DNA of 64,000 nt from Pseudomonas viridiflava (GCF_900573885.1 NZ_UPSE01000346.1:186001-250000), one strand, 5' to 3'. Positions 9,150 to 20,375 are shown, counted from the first letter of the stretch. Numbers and translations are program-made. The notes: a model not told the origin generated them from the sequence alone.

Positions 9150-10288
9150 GCCTGGTAACGATATTTCTACCGGCCGCCGCAGCGGTGGCCGTGGACGAAA
9201 CCCTGACCGTTCACCGCGTACGCGCCGGTGTACATGATCAGGTTTTGCTGGCCGAGGCGATGGTCGACCTGGACGAGCCCTGGCGCCTGGTTGTGCCGGT
9301 CGAAGCGGTGACGGCATGCGCGGTGCCGCTTCCTACCCAGAAAGCGCGCTGGCTGCGTCAGGCATTGCCGTTCGCCGTTGAAGAATTGCTCGCCGAAGAG
9401 GTCGAGCAGTTTCATCTCGCCCTCGGCACGCCGCTGGGCGACGGCCGGCACCGTGTGTTCGCCGTGCGTGAAGCCTGGCTGCAGGGCTGGCTCGACCTGT
9501 GCCCGGTGGCGCCGGTGAGCATTCAGGTGGATGCCGATCTGCTTCCCGAGCATGGCACCCATTTGTGCTTCCTCGGTGAGCGTTGGTTGCTGGGTGGTTC
9601 GCTCGCTACGCGCATTGCCGTGGCGCAGGACGATTGGCCGTACATAGCCGACCAGTGTCCCGTGCCGCTGCATGCCATCGCGCCCCACAGCCAGGCGCTG
9701 CCGGAAGGCGTCGACACTGCGCAGCGTGAAGACGACGTGTACGTCTGGCTTGCCACCCAGACGGCAGGCTGCAACCTGGCGCAAGGCGACCTCGCCAATC
9801 AGCAGGACAGTCAGGGCTGGAGTCGTTGGCGGCCGGTGTTCGGGCTGGTCGGCCTGTGGCTGGTGCTGCAATGGGGCTTCAACATGGCACAGGCCTGGCA
9901 GTTGCAAAACAGGAGCGACACCATCGCCGCCGCCAACGCTGCGCTGTACCGCGAGCTGTTTCCGCAAGACAGCAAACTGGTCAACCTGCGGCACCAGCTT
10001 GACGAGCATTTGAGCCAGGGCAGCACGGGAGGAGGCAGTCGCCTGTTAACGCTGATGGAGCTGGCCAGCACCGCCGTGCAGGCAGACGGCGGCCTGGTAC
10101 GCGTGCGACAACTGGACTTCAGCGATACCCGCGGCGATCTTGCGCTGCAACTTCAGGCGCCCGACTTCAGTGCGCTTGAACGCCTGCGCCAACGCCTCGC
10201 CGATGCCGGTCTGCCGGTGCAGCTGGGCTCGGCCAGTCGCGAAAACAACGGCGTCAGCGCCCGCTTGGTTGTAGGAGGGCAGGGATGA
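9146..10288 (+). CDS. gspL: Type II secretion protein GspL (XcpY)
   Basis: Bitopic inner-membrane protein of 380 residues that recruits GspE to the membrane. The N-terminal half is an actin-like cytoplasmic domain with WLRQALPFAVEELLAEEVEQ, the typical GspL signature. One membrane helix lies around residues 230-248 (WRPVFGLVGLWLVLQWGF). The periplasmic part ends in a ferredoxin-like GspL_C domain. It overlaps gspK and gspM by 4 bases, as expected for the K-L-M end of the operon. Confidence 0.94.
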   Translation: MSLVTIFLPAAAAVAVDETLTVHRVRAGVHDQVLLAEAMVDLDEPWRLVVPVEAVTACAVPLPTQKARWLRQALPFAVEELLAEEVEQFHLALGTPLGDGRHRVFAVREAWLQGWLDLCPVAPVSIQVDADLLPEHGTHLCFLGERWLLGGSLATRIAVAQDDWPYIADQCPVPLHAIAPHSQALPEGVDTAQREDDVYVWLATQTAGCNLAQGDLANQQDSQGWSRWRPVFGLVGLWLVLQWGFNMAQAWQLQNRSDTIAAANAALYRELFPQDSKLVNLRHQLDEHLSQGSTGGGSRLLTLMELASTAVQADGGLVRVRQLDFSDTRGDLALQLQAPDFSALERLRQRLADAGLPVQLGSASRENNGVSARLVVGGQG

Positions 10289-10806
10289 ACACCGCCACCA
10301 TGAAAACCCGACTTCTGGATCGCTGGCAGCGCTCGCCGCTCCAGCGCCGCTGGGCAGCGCTGGCTCCGCGGGAGCGGGTCGCGCTGGGGCTGATGCTTGT
10401 ATGCGTCATCGCTGCGCTGCTGTACATCAGTTTTTGGCAACCCGCCCAGCACCGCCTGCACAACGCCCGCGAATCGCTGGCGCAGCAACTGGAACTTAGC
10501 GGCTACCTGCAAGCCAAGGCCCCATTGGCGCGTGCGCTGGTGGAAAAGCCCACCGCCACGCTGGCGCCAGAACAACTACAAGGCTTTGTCACCACAAGCG
10601 CCGCTGCCTCGCAGCTGACCATCGAACGGATCGATAACGCGGGCGACGGCAGCCTGCAAGTGAACCTGCAGCCGGTTGCCTTCAATCTGCTCCTGCGTTG
10701 GTTTCAGGAACTGGAAGGGCAGGGGGTGCGGATTGATGAGGCGGGTATGGACCGCAACGAAGAAGGGCTGGTGACGGCGCGGTTGACGTTGCGGGTTGGG
10801 CAATGA
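10285..10806 (+). CDS. gspM: Type II secretion protein GspM (XcpZ)
   Basis: A small bitopic protein of 173 residues that pairs with GspL. It has a short basic N-terminus, a membrane helix around residues 32-50 (ALGLMLVCVIAALLYISFW), and a periplasmic ferredoxin-like domain ending LTLRVGQ. It is the last gene of the rightward T2SS operon. No gspN follows, and gspO (prepilin peptidase) is not in the window, as in Pseudomonas. Confidence 0.93.
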   Translation: MNTATMKTRLLDRWQRSPLQRRWAALAPRERVALGLMLVCVIAALLYISFWQPAQHRLHNARESLAQQLELSGYLQAKAPLARALVEKPTATLAPEQLQGFVTTSAAASQLTIERIDNAGDGSLQVNLQPVAFNLLLRWFQELEGQGVRIDEAGMDRNEEGLVTARLTLRVGQ

Positions 10807-10807
10807 C

Positions 10808-10837
10808 GTTGGGCTTCGCCTGTAGCTCAACCCAACC
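10808..10837. repeat. Single copy of a GTTGGG...CCCAAC palindromic repeat
   Basis: A 30-bp imperfect palindrome right after the gspM stop (GTTGGGCTTCGCC...CTCAACCCAACC). The same motif occurs as an inverted pair at 32172-32249 and again at 55660-55692, so it is a dispersed family. Here it may also serve as a hairpin at the end of the T2SS transcript. Confidence 0.75.
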
Positions 10838-10895
10838 TCCGGGTCAGCGAAAACCTAGCCGATTGATTAATTTCAGAAAATTTCTATACAGGGTG

Positions 10896-10924
10896 TTGAC
10901 TTAGGTAGGTCCCCCGCGTAAATT
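10896..10924 (+). promoter_or_regulatory. Sigma-70 promoter of the tRNA cluster
   Basis: TTGACT (10896-10901) and TAAATT (10919-10924) are separated by exactly 17 bp. The -10 box ends 18 bases before the mature tRNA-Val 5' end, and a GC-rich discriminator (TCGCGCC) follows, as is common in stringently controlled stable-RNA promoters. The match is by eye, but spacing and position are ideal. Confidence 0.8.
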
Positions 10925-10942
10925 TCGCGCCTCGCAAGCAAG

Positions 10943-11018
10943 GGGTGATTAGCTCAGCTGGGAGAGCATCTGCCTTACAAGCAGAGGGTCGGCGGTTCGA
11001 TCCCGTCATCACCCACCA
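10943..11018 (+). tRNA. tRNA-Val (anticodon TAC)
   Basis: 76 nt including an encoded CCA. The acceptor GGGTGAT pairs with ATCACCC, the D arm has AGCTCAGCTGGGAGAGC, the anticodon loop CTTACAA contains TAC (reads GUA), and the T arm has GGTTCGATCC. It is the first gene of a three-tRNA transcript. Confidence 0.97.
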
Positions 11019-11049
11019 CTTGTGAAACCGGACGAAAGTCCACCGACGC

Positions 11050-11126
11050 GCAGCGGTAGTTCAGTCGGTTAGAATACCGGCCTGTCACGCCGGGGGTCGC
11101 GGGTTCGAGTCCCGTCCGCTGCGCCA
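11050..11126 (+). tRNA. tRNA-Asp (anticodon GTC), copy 1
   Basis: 77 nt with encoded CCA. The acceptor GCAGCGG pairs with CCGCTGC, the anticodon loop CTGTCAC carries GTC, and the T loop GGGTTCGAGTCCC is standard. It follows tRNA-Val by 31 bases and is probably processed from the same transcript. Confidence 0.97.
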
Positions 11127-11232
11127 TTATTTGCCAGGTCCGATACGTCGAACCTGAGATCAGAAGCCAACCAGGGCTTTACGATCAGACGCAGCACGTT
11201 TCACGATGTACCGGACGAAAGTCCACCGACAC

Positions 11233-11309
11233 GCAGCGGTAGTTCAGTCGGTTAGAATACCGGCCTGTCACGCCGGGGGTCGCGGGTTCGAGTCCCGTCC
11301 GCTGCGCCA
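11233..11309 (+). tRNA. tRNA-Asp (anticodon GTC), copy 2
   Basis: Its sequence is identical to copy 1 across the mature tRNA. It is the last tRNA of the cluster, and a strong terminator starts 8 bases downstream. Confidence 0.97.
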
Positions 11310-11316
11310 TATACGA

Positions 11317-11348
11317 AACCCTTGGATCGAAAGGTCCAAGGGTTTTTT
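11317..11348 (+). terminator. Rho-independent terminator of the tRNA operon
   Basis: The stem AACCCTTGGA / TCCAAGGGTT (11317-11326 and 11335-11344) with a short loop is followed by a T-run. It sits directly behind the second tRNA-Asp. Confidence 0.92.
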
Positions 11349-11457
11349 ATTGGCTGCGATTTAATGATTGGCTGTTTGGGTTCGTTCATCTGTTAGTCAT
11401 CTGCGGGTTTTAGGCTTGGCCTTGACCCAAACGACAAGCACATGAGCGAGCACAAAG

Positions 11458-11547
11458 ATGGACGACTATCAGGAAGAACTACTGGAATACCGCGCGGCTG
11501 AACAGGATGAGCCGACTGAATCGGTTGAAGACGCTACAGAGCTTTAA
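11458..11547 (+). CDS. Possible small acidic protein (29 aa)
   Basis: ATG at 11458 opens a 29-codon frame beginning MDDYQEELLEYRA and ending EDATEL, with TAA at 11545. It is strongly acidic. I have a vague memory of short Pseudomonas proteins starting MDDYQEELLE, which is why it is listed. No clear Shine-Dalgarno is seen, only GAG-rich sequence a few bases upstream, and there is no functional clue. It lies alone after the tRNA terminator. Confidence 0.45.
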   Translation: MDDYQEELLEYRAAEQDEPTESVEDATEL

Positions 11548-11565
11548 ACCTGCGTCGGCTTCCCC

Positions 11566-11691
11566 CCTCTCCCTAGCCCTCTCCCCGAGGGGCGAGGGGA
11601 CTAAAGCAAATCGCGTTAGTCAGCAGAAAGGCGATTGGCTCCCCTCGCCCGCGAGCGCGAGCGGGAGAGGGGCAGGGGGAGAGGGCGGGCA
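11566..11691. repeat. Dispersed palindromic element, CCCCTCTCCC family
   Basis: Two GC-rich halves flank a central spacer: CCCTCTCCCTAGCCCTCTCC with CGAGGGGCGAGGGG on the left, and CCCCTCGCCCGCGAGCG with CGGGAGAGGGGCAGGGG on the right. The halves are in inverted relation. Related elements lie at 40223-40326, 44410-44520, 44548-44658 and 55760-55987. It sits just downstream of the AraC gene stop. Confidence 0.8.
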
Positions 11692-11699
11692 AAACGCGA

Positions 11700-12737
11700 T
11701 CACCCCGCCTTACGCTGCGCCTTTCTGAATTCGCCGGGCGTCTGTCCGTTCCAGCGTTTGAACGCCCGTTGAAACGCTTCCGCTGACGCAAACCCCAGCA
11801 AATACGCAATCTCGCCAAATGCCAGTTCGGTATCGCGGATATAGGCCATGGCCAGGTCACGCCGGGTGTCGTTGAGGATGGCGCGGTATTGCGTGCCTTC
11901 TTCAGCGAGCTTGCGCCGCAACGTCCAGGTGGGCAGTTGCAGACGGTTGGCAACTTCTTCGAGGTCGGGCTCGCGGCCGTGGAGCAGCGGCCCGAGCAAC
12001 TGGCTGATGCGTTCGCGCAAGCTGCGCGTACGGGTGAGTTGTTCCAGCTCGCGCTCGCAAATATCCAGCAGATGTCGCCAGGTGCTCGGGCAGTGTTCCG
12101 GGTTACGCAGGGCCAGCGTGGCGTGGTTCAGGCGCAGCTGGTTGGCGGCGCTGGAAAACTCCACGGCGCAACCAAACTGCTCGGTGTAGCGCTCGGTGTA
12201 GGGCGTGGCGGGGAATTCTATGTCGACTTTTTCCACCTCCAGTCGCTGCCCGGCCAGCGCGCCCAGCTGCGCGGCCCAGCCGGCCAGTACCGAGTCGACC
12301 ACGAAGCGGTTGTAGGCGTTGTAGGGGTTGATCGAGTAGAAGCGCAGCCAGGCGCCGCGTGCGTCTTCGTGAAAGCTGGATTGGCCACGGTAGTTGTAGG
12401 CGTACAACGGTTCGAAGCGAATGAGTGCGCGAGCCGCCTCGCGCACGGTGGGCGCCTGTGCGGCGGTAACGCCGGCCAGGCCAACCTGGCTCAGGCGCGT
12501 GTGCACGCCCATGCTCAGGCCCAGGCCGGGCTGGCCCGTCAGCTGGATGGCCGCGTGGCCCAGGCGCATGTAGCGCGGAATCGACAACCGCGCTTTCGGC
12601 TCGGCCAGGCGCGCAGTGTCGAGACCATATTGTTCGAGCAGCGGCTGTGGATCATGCCCAGCCTGGCGCACCGCGTCGGCCAGGCCATACACGAAGCCGA
12701 CCGACAGATCCCCGAGCCGCACCCGCACCGGTTTCAT
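11700..12737 (-). CDS. AraC-family transcriptional regulator
   Basis: 345-residue DNA-binding regulator. Residues about 20-210 form the Arabinose_bd/OruR-like ligand domain, with LGLSMGVHTRLSQVGLAG and EVEKVDIEFPATPY. The C-terminal 90 residues hold the two AraC helix-turn-helix motifs: LEEVANRLQLPTWTLRRKL and IAYLLGFASAEAFQRAFKRW, then TPGEFR. It starts 3 bases after the stop of the leftward nitrilase-fold gene, so the pair is likely one transcript divergent from fadH. A 21-bp-spaced direct repeat at 13834-13863 is a plausible binding site. The effector is unknown. Confidence 0.9.
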   Translation of the reverse strand: MKPVRVRLGDLSVGFVYGLADAVRQAGHDPQPLLEQYGLDTARLAEPKARLSIPRYMRLGHAAIQLTGQPGLGLSMGVHTRLSQVGLAGVTAAQAPTVREAARALIRFEPLYAYNYRGQSSFHEDARGAWLRFYSINPYNAYNRFVVDSVLAGWAAQLGALAGQRLEVEKVDIEFPATPYTERYTEQFGCAVEFSSAANQLRLNHATLALRNPEHCPSTWRHLLDICERELEQLTRTRSLRERISQLLGPLLHGREPDLEEVANRLQLPTWTLRRKLAEEGTQYRAILNDTRRDLAMAYIRDTELAFGEIAYLLGFASAEAFQRAFKRWNGQTPGEFRKAQRKAG

Positions 12738-12740
12738 CGG

Positions 12741-16023
<3,283 letters not shown>

Positions 16024-16030
16024 TTGCTTT

Positions 16031-16060
16031 ACTCCCTCTCCCGCTTGCGGGAGAGGGAGT
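16031..16060. terminator. Perfect 30-bp palindrome after fadH
   Basis: ACTCCCTCTCCCGC and GCGGGAGAGGGAGT are perfect inverted arms with a TT loop, starting 7 bases after the fadH stop. It is the core of the CCCTCTCCC repeat family, and by position may act as a transcript end or 3' stabiliser. No T-run follows. Confidence 0.6.
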
Positions 16061-16090
16061 AGATCTCAGTTCCGCATTCACTGCTGACTC

Positions 16091-16175
16091 TGTAGGAGCG
16101 GCTTTAGCCGCGATGCTTTTGATTGTTTTAAAAAGCATCGCGGCTAAAGCGGATCGCCGCCCGGCCGGTCCTACA
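16091..16175. repeat. REP inverted pair
   Basis: TGTAGGAGCGGCTTTAGCCG on the left and CGCGGCTAAAGCGG...GGTCCTACA on the right form an inverted REP pair with GATGCTTTT/AAAAGCATC extending the stem. The right arm has an insertion of CG-rich bases before TCCTACA. Confidence 0.85.
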
Positions 16176-16213
16176 GGAAGTGTGTATTCGCCGAAAACAA
16201 AAAAGGAGTTGCC

Positions 16214-16654
16214 ATGACCAGTTCCGCCCTCAGTCCCAACCCTGCCGTTACCGCTGCCCTTGAGCAGTGGCACCACATGATCGCGAGCAAAAACCTCAAG
16301 GCCCTGCCCGAGTTGCTGGATGCCAAGGCGGTGTTTCGTTCGCCCATGGCGTACAACCCGTACGAGGGCGCGCAGATGGTCAATGTGATTTTGAACACCG
16401 TGATTCAGGTGTTTGAAAACTTTGAATACCACCGTGAACTGGTCAGCGCCGACGGCCTGAATGTGGTGCTGGAGTTCAGCGCCACGGTGGGCGAGCGCCA
16501 GCTCAAGGGCATCGACATGGTGCGCTTCAATGAAGACGGCAAAATCGTCGACTTCGAAGTGATGATCCGCCCCATGAGCGGCCTGCAAGCGCTGGGCGAT
16601 GAGATGGGCAAGCGCCTGGCGCCCTTCCTGGCCAAGGCCAAAGCCTCGGCCTGA
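16214..16654 (+). CDS. NTF2/SnoaL-like domain protein
   Basis: 146-residue soluble protein with a good GGAG Shine-Dalgarno before ATG 16214. The pattern fits the nuclear transport factor 2-like fold: an N-terminal helix (ALEQWHHMIASKNLKALPELLD), AVFRSPMAYNPYEGAQ, then antiparallel strands VVLEFSATVGERQLKGIDMVRFNEDGKIVDFEVMIRP. Many members are small ligand-binding proteins or isomerase-like enzymes. The substrate is unknown. It lies downstream of fadH, separated by two hairpin elements, so it may have its own promoter. Confidence 0.8.
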   Translation: MTSSALSPNPAVTAALEQWHHMIASKNLKALPELLDAKAVFRSPMAYNPYEGAQMVNVILNTVIQVFENFEYHRELVSADGLNVVLEFSATVGERQLKGIDMVRFNEDGKIVDFEVMIRPMSGLQALGDEMGKRLAPFLAKAKASA

Positions 16655-16886
16655 GGCGATAAAGCTGACCGCTTGTACCGATTCCGTCACAGTTTCATGT
16701 CAGCGCCTGTTCAGCAGGCGCCCGGCATGGGTGACTGCCAACCCAGTCACATTGCCGTCGATACTTTTTACCCTAGACTTGAGCCAAATGTAGGAATACG
16801 CCTACTTTCTCGCCGTGCGCGCAGAAAAATCAGCGCGTATTCATAAGCGCGAAAAGTCGCCATGTAACTGGTTTAGGGGTCCGTTG

Positions 16887-18254
16887 ATGAGCATGCAGAT
16901 CAAACCGCAAATGGTTGAAGCCGTGGTGTTCTTCAGTGAACGCGGTATCTGCAAAGAAATGCTGTACCCCGAGTTCGAGGCTTTGCTCGACGGCGTGGTC
17001 AACATGCCCGAGTTCAGAGACCAGCAAATGCGCGTGGCGTATGTGCTGATCAACCCCCGCTTGCTGGTGCGCGCGGCGGTGTTCTTCTACCTGGACTTCG
17101 ACGAACGCGGCTCGCCAGACAGCGGCTGGAATATTCCCCTGCGTCACCTGGCCGAACGTTCCGGCCGCGGCCCGGACCTCGGCGCCGGGCCTATCCGCCT
17201 GGCTTGCCGTAGCCAGTGCCCGGTGTCGTGGCACCAGATGCACTTGTGGGACCCAAGCCTGGTACCGGGCCAGAACGATCTGGTGCTGTTGCGCGATACC
17301 GTTCGCCGTAACGGGCTGGGCTTGCTGGTTGAAGACGACTCCGGCCAAAGCGTCGCCCCGGAACGTTTGCAACTGGCCCCGGAAGATCAATGGCACGCCC
17401 CCGATCCTGGCAAGGAAGCGGCCGATCAGATAGCCGAAAAGATTGAGCAGGAACACCGCCTCAAAACCGCTCAGCTCATCAAGCAGCAGCGCCTGCGCAT
17501 CAGCAGCCAGACTCAGCAATACGAAGAAGAGCTGGCCAAGCTCAAGCTCTCTGCCGCAGAAGACACGCAGAAAATGCTCGGGCAGATTCAGACCCTGCAT
17601 CAGGCGCTGCGCCAGCAAGAAGAACTGAACGTCAGCCTGAAAGCGCAACTGGCCGCTCAGGCCGATACCTTTCAGAAAAACCGCGAGGAAATGACCGAGC
17701 AACTGCGCGCCATCGAGCGTCACGGCCGTGCCGAGGCGGACATTCTGCGCGCGCAATTCGACAGCGAGCTACAGGCGCGCATTGCCTCGGCCGTGGTCGA
17801 GTACAAAGAGCAGATTGCCATTCGCGACGTCGAACTGGCCTACCGCAATGAGCTGGACACGCAGCTGGAAGAAGAGGTCGAGCGCCTGAAGAAAGAGCGT
17901 GACGCCTTCGCCAGCCAGGGCGGCGAGCAGATTCTGGAGCGTCTGTCGAAACTTGGCGTGGTGTTCGTGGTGTACCACCCGGGCGCCGGTCATCTGACCA
18001 TTCCGCTGCAAGACATCGCCCGTTACCAGGACAACCCCATGGCCTACGCGGCGGCCAAATGTTTTGTTGCCGAGGCGCAATATCGCCAGTGGCTGGCCCA
18101 TTACGAAAAACCCAGCTGCGATGCCAGCTTGCCGAACGGCGACCGTTGCGGCATTCCCTTGGACCGCATCGACACGCCGAGCCGCTTTGTTATTGGCGAT
18201 TCCAACTGCTGCGCCCGCCACAAAGCCGGTGCCCGCTTGCGGACTGTCAGCTAG
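16887..18254 (+). CDS. Coiled-coil protein with Cys/His C-terminus, function unknown
   Basis: 455 residues from ATG 16887, preceded by AGGGG at good spacing; an in-frame start at 16815 lacks this. The N-terminal 170 residues look globular (MVEAVVFFSERGICKEMLYPEFEALLDGV...). Residues about 180-355 are charged and heptad-like, rich in Glu, Gln, Lys and Arg, and surely a long coiled coil. The C-terminal domain (360-455) contains C411, C421, C441, C442 and H445, which could bind zinc. I do not recognise a family. There is no signal peptide or membrane segment, so it is probably cytoplasmic. Confidence 0.85.
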   Translation: MSMQIKPQMVEAVVFFSERGICKEMLYPEFEALLDGVVNMPEFRDQQMRVAYVLINPRLLVRAAVFFYLDFDERGSPDSGWNIPLRHLAERSGRGPDLGAGPIRLACRSQCPVSWHQMHLWDPSLVPGQNDLVLLRDTVRRNGLGLLVEDDSGQSVAPERLQLAPEDQWHAPDPGKEAADQIAEKIEQEHRLKTAQLIKQQRLRISSQTQQYEEELAKLKLSAAEDTQKMLGQIQTLHQALRQQEELNVSLKAQLAAQADTFQKNREEMTEQLRAIERHGRAEADILRAQFDSELQARIASAVVEYKEQIAIRDVELAYRNELDTQLEEEVERLKKERDAFASQGGEQILERLSKLGVVFVVYHPGAGHLTIPLQDIARYQDNPMAYAAAKCFVAEAQYRQWLAHYEKPSCDASLPNGDRCGIPLDRIDTPSRFVIGDSNCCARHKAGARLRTVS

Positions 18255-18326
18255 CCCTTGTCCCTCGACGTTTCCCTCTGGTCACCCCAGGCGCCGCTTC
18301 AGCGTCTGGTCACGCCGTGGCTGCAA
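16887..18326 (+). other. Boundary note: coiled-coil gene and D-cysteine desulfhydrase gene are adjacent
   Basis: The coiled-coil gene ends at 18254 and the next gene starts with TTG at 18258, so the two are almost certainly co-transcribed. The next two entries describe them separately. Confidence 0.5.
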
Positions 18327-19199
18327 GAAGCCGGCGTGCACGTAGCGGTGCTGCGCCTCGATGAAATCGACCCGCTCATCAGCGGCAACAAATGGTTCAA
18401 GTTGCGCCACCACTTAGACGCGGCTGCGGCGGCCGGGGCGCGCGGTGTAATCAGCCTGGGCGGCGCCCATTCCAATCACCTGCACGCACTGGCGGCCGCC
18501 GGCCAGCGCTTCGGCTTCCCCACGGTCGGCTTGTTGCGCGGCGATGCGCTCGACACACCGACAGTGCGCGATCTGCAGGCGTGGGGCATGTCGTTGCACT
18601 GGCTTGGCTACGGTGGCTATCGACAACGGCATCACCCCGACTTCTGGCAACCCTGGCTCGCCCGATACCCTGACTTCTACCCGCTCCCGGAAGGCGGTGG
18701 CGGCTTGCCCGGCGCGCTCGGCTGCATGGCCTTGCGCGAAATGGCGCAGGGCCAACTGGCAACTATTGGCTGGGACGACTTCGACGCCTGGTGGCTGGCC
18801 GTCGGCACCGGCACCACGCTGGCCGGGCTGGTGCTGGGCGAGGGTGGGCAGCGGTTGGTGTATGGCGCCTCGGCGGTGCCGGAAGGGCACGGCGTGGAAG
18901 CGAACCTTCAGCACATCTTCGAGCAGGCCGGCTACACGGGGCAGGGCTATGCGTTGCTGCAAGCGAGTCGGGCGGGCTTTGCTAAGGTCGATGAAGCGCT
19001 AACGGCATTCGTCAGCCAGACTGAACGCGACGGCGACTTGCCGCTGGAAGCGATTTACACCGGCAAAGCCCTAATGGCGTTGCGCCTGCAGGTGGCGGCC
19101 GGTAACGTGGCCCGCGGCTCGCGTCTGCTGTTCGTTCACACGGGCGGTTTGCAGGGCCGCCGCGCCACGCAACCGAACATTGCCCGCCCGTTGCACTAG
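18258..19199 (+). CDS. D-cysteine desulfhydrase / ACC deaminase-like PLP enzyme
   Basis: 313 residues from TTG 18258, three bases after the preceding stop. It belongs to fold-type II PLP enzymes. LDEIDPLISGNKWFKLRHHL carries the PLP lysine (K45), SLGGAHSNHLHALAAAGQRFG is the conserved SNH motif, and VGTGTTLAGLVLG is the phosphate-binding glycine loop. Members deaminate or desulfhydrate D-cysteine, ACC or D-serine-like substrates; which one cannot be told from sequence. It is somewhat shorter than E. coli DcyD. The next gene downstream carries a rhodanese domain, so a link to sulfur metabolism is possible. Confidence 0.85.
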   Translation: MSLDVSLWSPQAPLQRLVTPWLQEAGVHVAVLRLDEIDPLISGNKWFKLRHHLDAAAAAGARGVISLGGAHSNHLHALAAAGQRFGFPTVGLLRGDALDTPTVRDLQAWGMSLHWLGYGGYRQRHHPDFWQPWLARYPDFYPLPEGGGGLPGALGCMALREMAQGQLATIGWDDFDAWWLAVGTGTTLAGLVLGEGGQRLVYGASAVPEGHGVEANLQHIFEQAGYTGQGYALLQASRAGFAKVDEALTAFVSQTERDGDLPLEAIYTGKALMALRLQVAAGNVARGSRLLFVHTGGLQGRRATQPNIARPLH

Positions 19200-19223
19200 C
19201 CCTTTCATGAGTAGCCGCCTTCC

Positions 19224-20333
19224 ATGAGTGAACCCCTGAACCTTGAGCAACTGCGCAGCCTGACGCCGCTCAACGTGCTGTCGGAACAGCAGTGGCGCGA
19301 ATTGCGCAGCCAACTGGTTCCGCAGCCGATGCTGGCCGGGCAGTTGCTGTTCAGGGCGGGCGACCAGGCGCGGGTCACGTATTTCCTGTTGGCCGGCGAG
19401 CTGATACTGACCGACGCCGACGGTCGCAAACAACGCTTGCAGGCTGGCAGCGAAGCCAGTTGTCATCCCGTGTCACCCAACCTGCCGCGCCTGCACGAAG
19501 CGCGGGCGCTTACCGACATCAGCATTCTGGTGCTCGACAGCGCGACCCTCACCCGCCTGCTGACCTGGCGCCTGGCGTACCAGGATTTGCTGCTGGAGCT
19601 GGGCCAGCGCGGCGGCGACGTCGAATGGCTGGAGCGTTTGCTGCAAAACCCACTGTTCGCCAAAGTGCCGCCGCCGAACGTACGGGCCATGCTCGACCGT
19701 TTGCAGCGCCTGGAACTGAAAGCGGGCAGCACCGTGCTTAGTGAAGGCGAAACCGGTGATTGCTGCTTTTTCCTCAACAGCGGCCGCGCGGAAGTGATGC
19801 GCAGCGCCGGCAGTGAAAAACAAGTGCTGGCCGAACTGGAAGAGGGCGCCTGCTTTGGCGAAGAAGCGCTGCTGGCCGACCAGCCGCGCAACGCCACCGT
19901 GACGATGCTCGAAGACGGCGTGGTGCTGCGCCTGGATCGTCAGGACTTCTTCGCCCTGCTCAAGGCACCGATTGTCGACGAGGTGTCGTTCGGCGAAGCC
20001 GCGCGCCTGCTGTCCGCCGGCGCGCAATGGCTGGACGTGCGCCTGCAGGAAGAATACGAACGCGGTCACGCCCTGGAATCGCTGAACATGCCGCTGCAAC
20101 TGCTGCGCTTGAAAGCGCGGTTGCTGGATAAAAGCCGCACCTATCTGTGCTACTGCGACAGCGGTACGCGCAGTACCAGCGCGGTGTTTTTGCTGTCGCA
20201 GCTGGGGTTTAACGCTTATGCGCTGCGTGACGGGTTGAATGCGTTGCCCGCTGTGCTTCGCGAAGGGTTGTTGTGTGAGAGCGGGTCGGGGTATTTGGCG
20301 CGGTCGGGGGGGCGGACGGAGCGGAGTCGGTAG
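19224..20333 (+). CDS. Tandem cNMP-binding domains fused to rhodanese
   Basis: 369 residues. Two cyclic-nucleotide-binding folds lie at about 12-115 and 137-250; the second is better conserved (ELEEGACFGEEALLADQPRNATVTML). A rhodanese domain follows (about 260-350) with WLDVRLQEEYERGH and the active loop CDSGTRS, catalytic C311. The first domain has a degenerate phosphate cassette. There is no HTH, so this is probably not a CRP-type regulator; it may be a ligand-gated sulfurtransferase or persulfide sensor. The C-terminal 20 residues are low-complexity and run to the edge of a repeat zone. It is 24 bases downstream of the D-cysteine desulfhydrase-like gene. Confidence 0.88.
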   Translation: MSEPLNLEQLRSLTPLNVLSEQQWRELRSQLVPQPMLAGQLLFRAGDQARVTYFLLAGELILTDADGRKQRLQAGSEASCHPVSPNLPRLHEARALTDISILVLDSATLTRLLTWRLAYQDLLLELGQRGGDVEWLERLLQNPLFAKVPPPNVRAMLDRLQRLELKAGSTVLSEGETGDCCFFLNSGRAEVMRSAGSEKQVLAELEEGACFGEEALLADQPRNATVTMLEDGVVLRLDRQDFFALLKAPIVDEVSFGEAARLLSAGAQWLDVRLQEEYERGHALESLNMPLQLLRLKARLLDKSRTYLCYCDSGTRSTSAVFLLSQLGFNAYALRDGLNALPAVLREGLLCESGSGYLARSGGRTERSR

Positions 20334-20375
20334 GGTTGGGTTTGGGTTCGAGATGCGGTCGGGAAGCGAGGTTGC

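Larger units (their letters stand above)
11027..11310 (+). repeat. Duplicated 101-bp tRNA-Asp unit
   Basis: Bases 11027-11127 and 11210-11310 are nearly identical; I see one difference, G11048 versus A11231. Each unit holds a leader (ACCGGACGAAAGTCCACCGAC) plus the whole tRNA-Asp gene. The copies are 183 bp apart, so the leader was duplicated with the tRNA. Confidence 0.9.
11349..11699. other. Intergenic stretch between tRNA cluster and AraC gene
   Basis: This 350-bp gap holds a possible 29-codon ORF (11458-11547) and a dispersed palindromic element (11566-11691). I see no other recognisable feature; the repeat's frames are open on both strands only because of its composition. Confidence 0.6.

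Noticed and set aside
11507..11728. 73-codon ORF running into the repeat
   Set aside because: Its second half is translated repeat DNA (SPLSLALSPRGEG), a common artefact.
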